Shown here piece after piece: positions 61,380-64,000 of a stretch of DNA of 64,000 nt. Origin of the DNA: JBNAGF01 sp049801055 (lineage in GTDB: Bacteria > Pseudomonadota > Alphaproteobacteria > Rhodobacterales > Rhodobacteraceae); the NCBI RefSeq assembly GCF_049801055.1, contig NZ_JBNAGF010000006.1, positions 1 through 64,000 on the forward strand, in the 5' to 3' direction. Each line of letters opens with the position of its first letter. Within the stretch, counting starts at the first letter, position 1. The notes beneath the pieces were generated by a model that saw only the letters and a program-made list of their open reading frames with translations, was not told where the DNA came from and did not search any database. A program made the position numbers and the translations under genes.

Positions 61380-61955
61380 TCAGCGGCGGCGTGACCTGTC
61401 AGGAGGTTGCACTTCGTCCCATGCGCCTGTGGCCAGACCGTCCAGTGTCCAGTTGCCGATCCGCCAGCGGATCAGGCGAAGAGTGGGGTGGCCGACGGCG
61501 GCCGTCATCCGCCGCACCTGTCGGTTGCGGCCTTCGCGAATAACCAGTTCGATCCAGCAATCCGGAACGGATTTCCGCACCCGGATCGGGGGCGTTCGCG
61601 GCCAGAGAACGGGCGGTTCCGATATCCGTCGAACCTTGGCCGGGCGAGTCTTGCCGTCTTTCAGGGGCACGCCGCTGCGCAGCACTTCCAACGCAGACTC
61701 TTCCGGGATGCCGTCGATCTGCACCCAATAGCTCTTGTCCATCTTGTGCTTTGGGTCGGTAATCCGGGCCTGCAGCCGACCATCATCGGTCAGCAGCATC
61801 AGCCCCTCGCTGTCCCGATCGAGGCGTCCGGCCGGGTAAACGCCGGGCAGGTCGATATAGTCAGACAGGGTAGATCTTGGAGATCCGGCGCTGCCGCGGT
61901 CAGTGAACTGGGGCAGCACGTCAAACGGCTTGTTGAAACGGATGAGCCTTGTCAT
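61380..61955 (-). CDS. 23S rRNA pseudouridine synthase (RluE/RsuA family)
   Basis: A 191-residue pseudouridine synthase of the RsuA/RluE group without an S4 domain. FNKPFDVLPQFT, GRLDRDSEGLMLLTDDGRLQAR (catalytic Asp in RLD), KSYWVQIDG and REGRNRQVRRMTAAVGHPTLRLIR are the family motifs. Length and start (MTRLIRFNKPFDVL, ATG 61955) match RluE, which modifies 23S rRNA U2457; the exact target is inferred. Upstream frame has a cysteine-rich leader that is not part of it. Confidence 0.88.
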   Translation of the reverse strand: MTRLIRFNKPFDVLPQFTDRGSAGSPRSTLSDYIDLPGVYPAGRLDRDSEGLMLLTDDGRLQARITDPKHKMDKSYWVQIDGIPEESALEVLRSGVPLKDGKTRPAKVRRISEPPVLWPRTPPIRVRKSVPDCWIELVIREGRNRQVRRMTAAVGHPTLRLIRWRIGNWTLDGLATGAWDEVQPPDRSRRR

Positions 61956-62195
61956 GCCCCGCCATAGCCTTAGATGCTGCAATGCGCAATCAGCGGCAGC
62001 CTGTGGATTTACACACATCGTTGCACGGAAGGGGCATCAACAAATCCGCGAGATCTAGTGGAAATTGAAGGCTTGTCAGAGTTCAACCACGATATATAGT
62101 TGATTGTAAGGCTGGGGCGGGGCTCCCGTCCCGGTGTCGACAACCCTGGCAGGTTCGGGGGGCAGAGGCAGGCAGGGCACGAAGGGGAATCTGCA

Positions 62196-62780
62196 ATGGA
62201 CGGCGATTTCAGAAGCGATTTCGTAAGAGAGCCGGGGGCTCTCAAACACCATCCGGCGCTGGTGCTGAATGCGGATTACAGACCCTTGTCCTATTACCCC
62301 CTATCCCTTTGGCCATGGCAGGAGGCGATCAAAGCGGCATGGCTCGAGAGGGTGGACATCGTCGCCGAATATGACGAGGTGGTTCGCAGCCCGAGCACCG
62401 TGATACGAATACCTTCGGTTGTTGTTCTCAAAGACTATGTAAAACCTCGAAAGCGCGTGGCCTTCACGCGCTTTAATTTATTTCTGCGGGATGAATTCCA
62501 TTGCCAGTATTGCGGCGGCAAGGGCGATCTGACCTTTGATCACGTGGTGCCGCGTGCCGCTGGCGGTGTGACGAGTTGGGAAAACGTCGTTGCAGCCTGT
62601 TCACCTTGCAACCTGCGCAAAGGGTCCAAGTCGCTGCGCCGTGCGGGGATGAGCCTTCGCAAACCGCCACGCCGCCCGCAAGCGGAGGAACTGCGCAATA
62701 TCGGCCGCAAGTTTCCACCCAACCACCTGCACGAAAGCTGGATGGACTTCCTTTACTGGGACGCCGAACTCGACGCCTAA
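62196..62780 (+). CDS. HNH endonuclease
   Basis: A 194-residue HNH-family nuclease of the widespread chromosomal type: ALVLNADYRPLSYYPLSLWPWQEAIKAA, then the zinc-binding HNH domain CQYCGGKGDLTFDHVVPRAAGG-TSWENVVAACSPCNLRKG (Cys pairs, DH and N-x-x-x-x-C). Similar proteins occur in many alphaproteobacteria outside mobile elements; function unproven, perhaps DNA repair or processing. ATG at 62196 with AAGGGGA upstream. Confidence 0.9.
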   Translation: MDGDFRSDFVREPGALKHHPALVLNADYRPLSYYPLSLWPWQEAIKAAWLERVDIVAEYDEVVRSPSTVIRIPSVVVLKDYVKPRKRVAFTRFNLFLRDEFHCQYCGGKGDLTFDHVVPRAAGGVTSWENVVAACSPCNLRKGSKSLRRAGMSLRKPPRRPQAEELRNIGRKFPPNHLHESWMDFLYWDAELDA

Positions 62781-62847
62781 GCAGATCGCACGGGGTCGAC
62801 CACAATCAAGCTGTTCAGTGTTTTGCCCGACGCCGGTTCCGGGCCCG

Positions 62848-63936
62848 TCACGCAGCTGAAGGGGCCGCCGCAGGAGCGGCTCTTTGCAGCATGCCGAAGA
62901 GATCTCTGGGGTTGTCCGGGTCGGCCAGCAGGTCAAGGGCGTGATAGAGTCCGGTTTTTTCCAGCTGATCGCGAACATAGCGCAGGGCTGAAAAATCCTC
63001 GATTGCAAACCCGACACTGTCGAAGAGCGTGATCTGCTGTTGGGATGTGCGACCGGGAACCGCGCCGGTGATCACCTGCCACAGTTCTGTTACCGGATGA
63101 TCTGCATCCAGTTGCTGAATCTCGCCTTCGATCCGCGTCTGCGGTGGGTATTCGACGAAGATATCCGACCTTTGCAGGATTCCGGTCGCCAGTTCGGTCT
63201 TGCCCGGACAGTCACCGCCAATCGCGTTGATGTGGACGCCGCTGCCAACCATATTGTCGCTCAGGATGGTGGCGTTTTGCTTGTCGGCGGTGCAGGTGGT
63301 CAGGATCTGGGCCCCCTCGATGGCTTCTTCGGGGCTGGCGCAGGTGACAACGTCGATGTCCTGAGATTTCAGGTTGCGGGCGCATTTGATTGTCGCGGCC
63401 GGATCGGAATCAAAGAGCCGCACCGATTTCAGTCCGCAGATCGCCTTCATCGCAAGGGTCTGGAACTCGGACTGAGCCCCGTTTCCGATCATTGCCATCG
63501 TGTCCGCGCCTTTCGGAGCAAGATGCTTGGCGACCATCGCAGAGGTTGCGGCCGTGCGCAGAGCGGTGAGCAGGGTCATCTCGCTTAGAAGCACCGGGTA
63601 GCCGGTATCCACATCTGCCAGCAGACCAAAGGCAGTCACTGTCTGCAGGCCCTCGCTGGTATTCTTGGGGTGGCCGTTGACGTATTTGAACCCATACATT
63701 TCGCCATCCGAAGTCGGCATGAGTTCAATGACGCCGACCTCGGAGTGCGATGCGACGCGCGGGGTCTTGTCGAACAATTCCCAGCGGGCAAAGTCGTGCT
63801 CGATGTACTCTGCCAGTCCCCGCAACATGGTTTCGATGCCGATCCGGTGGATTAGCTGCATCATGTGGTCGACGGACACGAACGGGACAAGGGCCTTGTC
63901 CGATGGGGTCAGGTCATTGGGTTTGAAAGTGCTCAT
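62848..63936 (-). CDS. ocd: ornithine cyclodeaminase
   Basis: Converts ornithine to proline plus ammonia with NAD. The 362-residue mu-crystallin-fold protein has SVDHMMQLIHRIGIE, TTLTALRTAATSAM-like segment (MTLLTALRTAATSAMVAKHL), the Rossmann motif MAMIGNGAQSEFQ, INAIGGDCPGKTEL and VGFAIEDFSAL. Substrate is inferred from GDCPGKTEL, which is close to the GGD-PGKTE of true OCD. Directly downstream of a probable arginase gene, so the pair would take arginine to proline. Confidence 0.9.
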   Translation of the reverse strand: MSTFKPNDLTPSDKALVPFVSVDHMMQLIHRIGIETMLRGLAEYIEHDFARWELFDKTPRVASHSEVGVIELMPTSDGEMYGFKYVNGHPKNTSEGLQTVTAFGLLADVDTGYPVLLSEMTLLTALRTAATSAMVAKHLAPKGADTMAMIGNGAQSEFQTLAMKAICGLKSVRLFDSDPAATIKCARNLKSQDIDVVTCASPEEAIEGAQILTTCTADKQNATILSDNMVGSGVHINAIGGDCPGKTELATGILQRSDIFVEYPPQTRIEGEIQQLDADHPVTELWQVITGAVPGRTSQQQITLFDSVGFAIEDFSALRYVRDQLEKTGLYHALDLLADPDNPRDLFGMLQRAAPAAAPSAA

Positions 63937-63945
63937 CGGAATACC

Positions 63946-64000
63946 TCAGGAATAAGCGCTGGTGGGACGGTCAAACACGCGGCGACCAAGGGCCGAGGCC
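63946..64000 (-). CDS. 3' end of a probable arginase gene (partial)
   Basis: Only the last 17 codons are in the window, reading ...LGRRVFDRPTSAYS then stop TGA at 63946-63948. It ends 9 bases before the ocd start, so they are coupled. The tail resembles the C-terminus of Rhodobacteraceae arginases (RxVxDRPT), and arginase plus OCD is a common pair, but 17 residues are too few for certainty. Confidence 0.45.
   Translation of the reverse strand, partial: ASALGRRVFDRPTSAYS

Noticed and set aside
1..64000. CRISPR arrays, prophage genes or rRNA operons
   Set aside because: No regularly spaced repeats, phage structural genes or rRNA sequences were recognised.

Overview
The window is chromosomal DNA of an alphaproteobacterium, most likely a Rhodobacteraceae/Roseobacter-group marine bacterium. 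The basis is high GC, alphaproteobacterial SOS boxes (GTTC-N7-GTTC), a B12-dependent ribonucleotide reductase, a corrinoid methyltransferase system with non-pyrrolysine MttB homologues, and gene orders such as ppiD-trpE and trpG-trpD-trpC-moaC-moeA-lexA. It holds about 63 credible protein genes, 3 tRNA genes, one insertion sequence, several terminators or operators and one candidate structured RNA. Most of it is conserved housekeeping sequence.

Layout. 1-2027: an intact IS903-like IS5-family element begins at base 1, followed by a decayed patch with a truncated gene that abuts tRNA-Asn. 2188-8867: MBL hydrolase, orphan sensor kinase, tRNA(CAT), purM-purN, RNase D, a lipoprotein and sufE. 8935-12979: a corrinoid-linked operon (corrinoid protein, methyltransferase, DUF1638), then an SOS-box-preceded SPL-like radical SAM gene and a methyltransferase. 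13069-19130: gltA, gltX, comEC, lexA. 19163-29181: moeA, moaC, trpC, trpD, trpG, a YibQ-like deacetylase, a DHFR-like gene, trpE, ppiD. 29276-34726: aminotransferase, a DgoK-like protein, gpt, fabI, pdxH, double cold-shock protein, DUF192, tRNA-Pro.

34981-43153 is the least explained region: about twelve mostly exported, lipidated or membrane proteins. It contains a PliG-like protein and an SH3-LprI-MliC fusion (both suggesting lysozyme inhibition), two proteins sharing an unnamed Cys-containing domain, and three adjacent genes for an exported tyrosine-phosphatase-like protein lacking its P-loop Arg, an exported atypical-kinase-like protein and a metallophosphoesterase. 43433-47721: candidate NrdR boxes, nrdJ, and an unassigned structured stretch ending in a perfect terminator.

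47771-64000: glycosyltransferase, TylF-like methyltransferase, MttB homologue, outer-membrane beta-barrel, aminotransferase, MmcQ/YjbR protein, a coupled run cysS-cimA-methyltransferase-squalene/phytoene-synthase-like protein, MFS transporter, AlkA-type glycosylase with a coupled esterase, VOC protein, pseudouridine synthase, HNH endonuclease, ornithine cyclodeaminase and the 3' end of a probable arginase gene.

The strongest leads for new biology are the exported phospho-signalling-like cassette (36989-40018), the lysozyme-inhibitor-like exported set around it, the SOS box before the radical SAM gene, and the structured RNA candidate after nrdJ. Functional names rest on motifs recognised by eye; no database search was possible.
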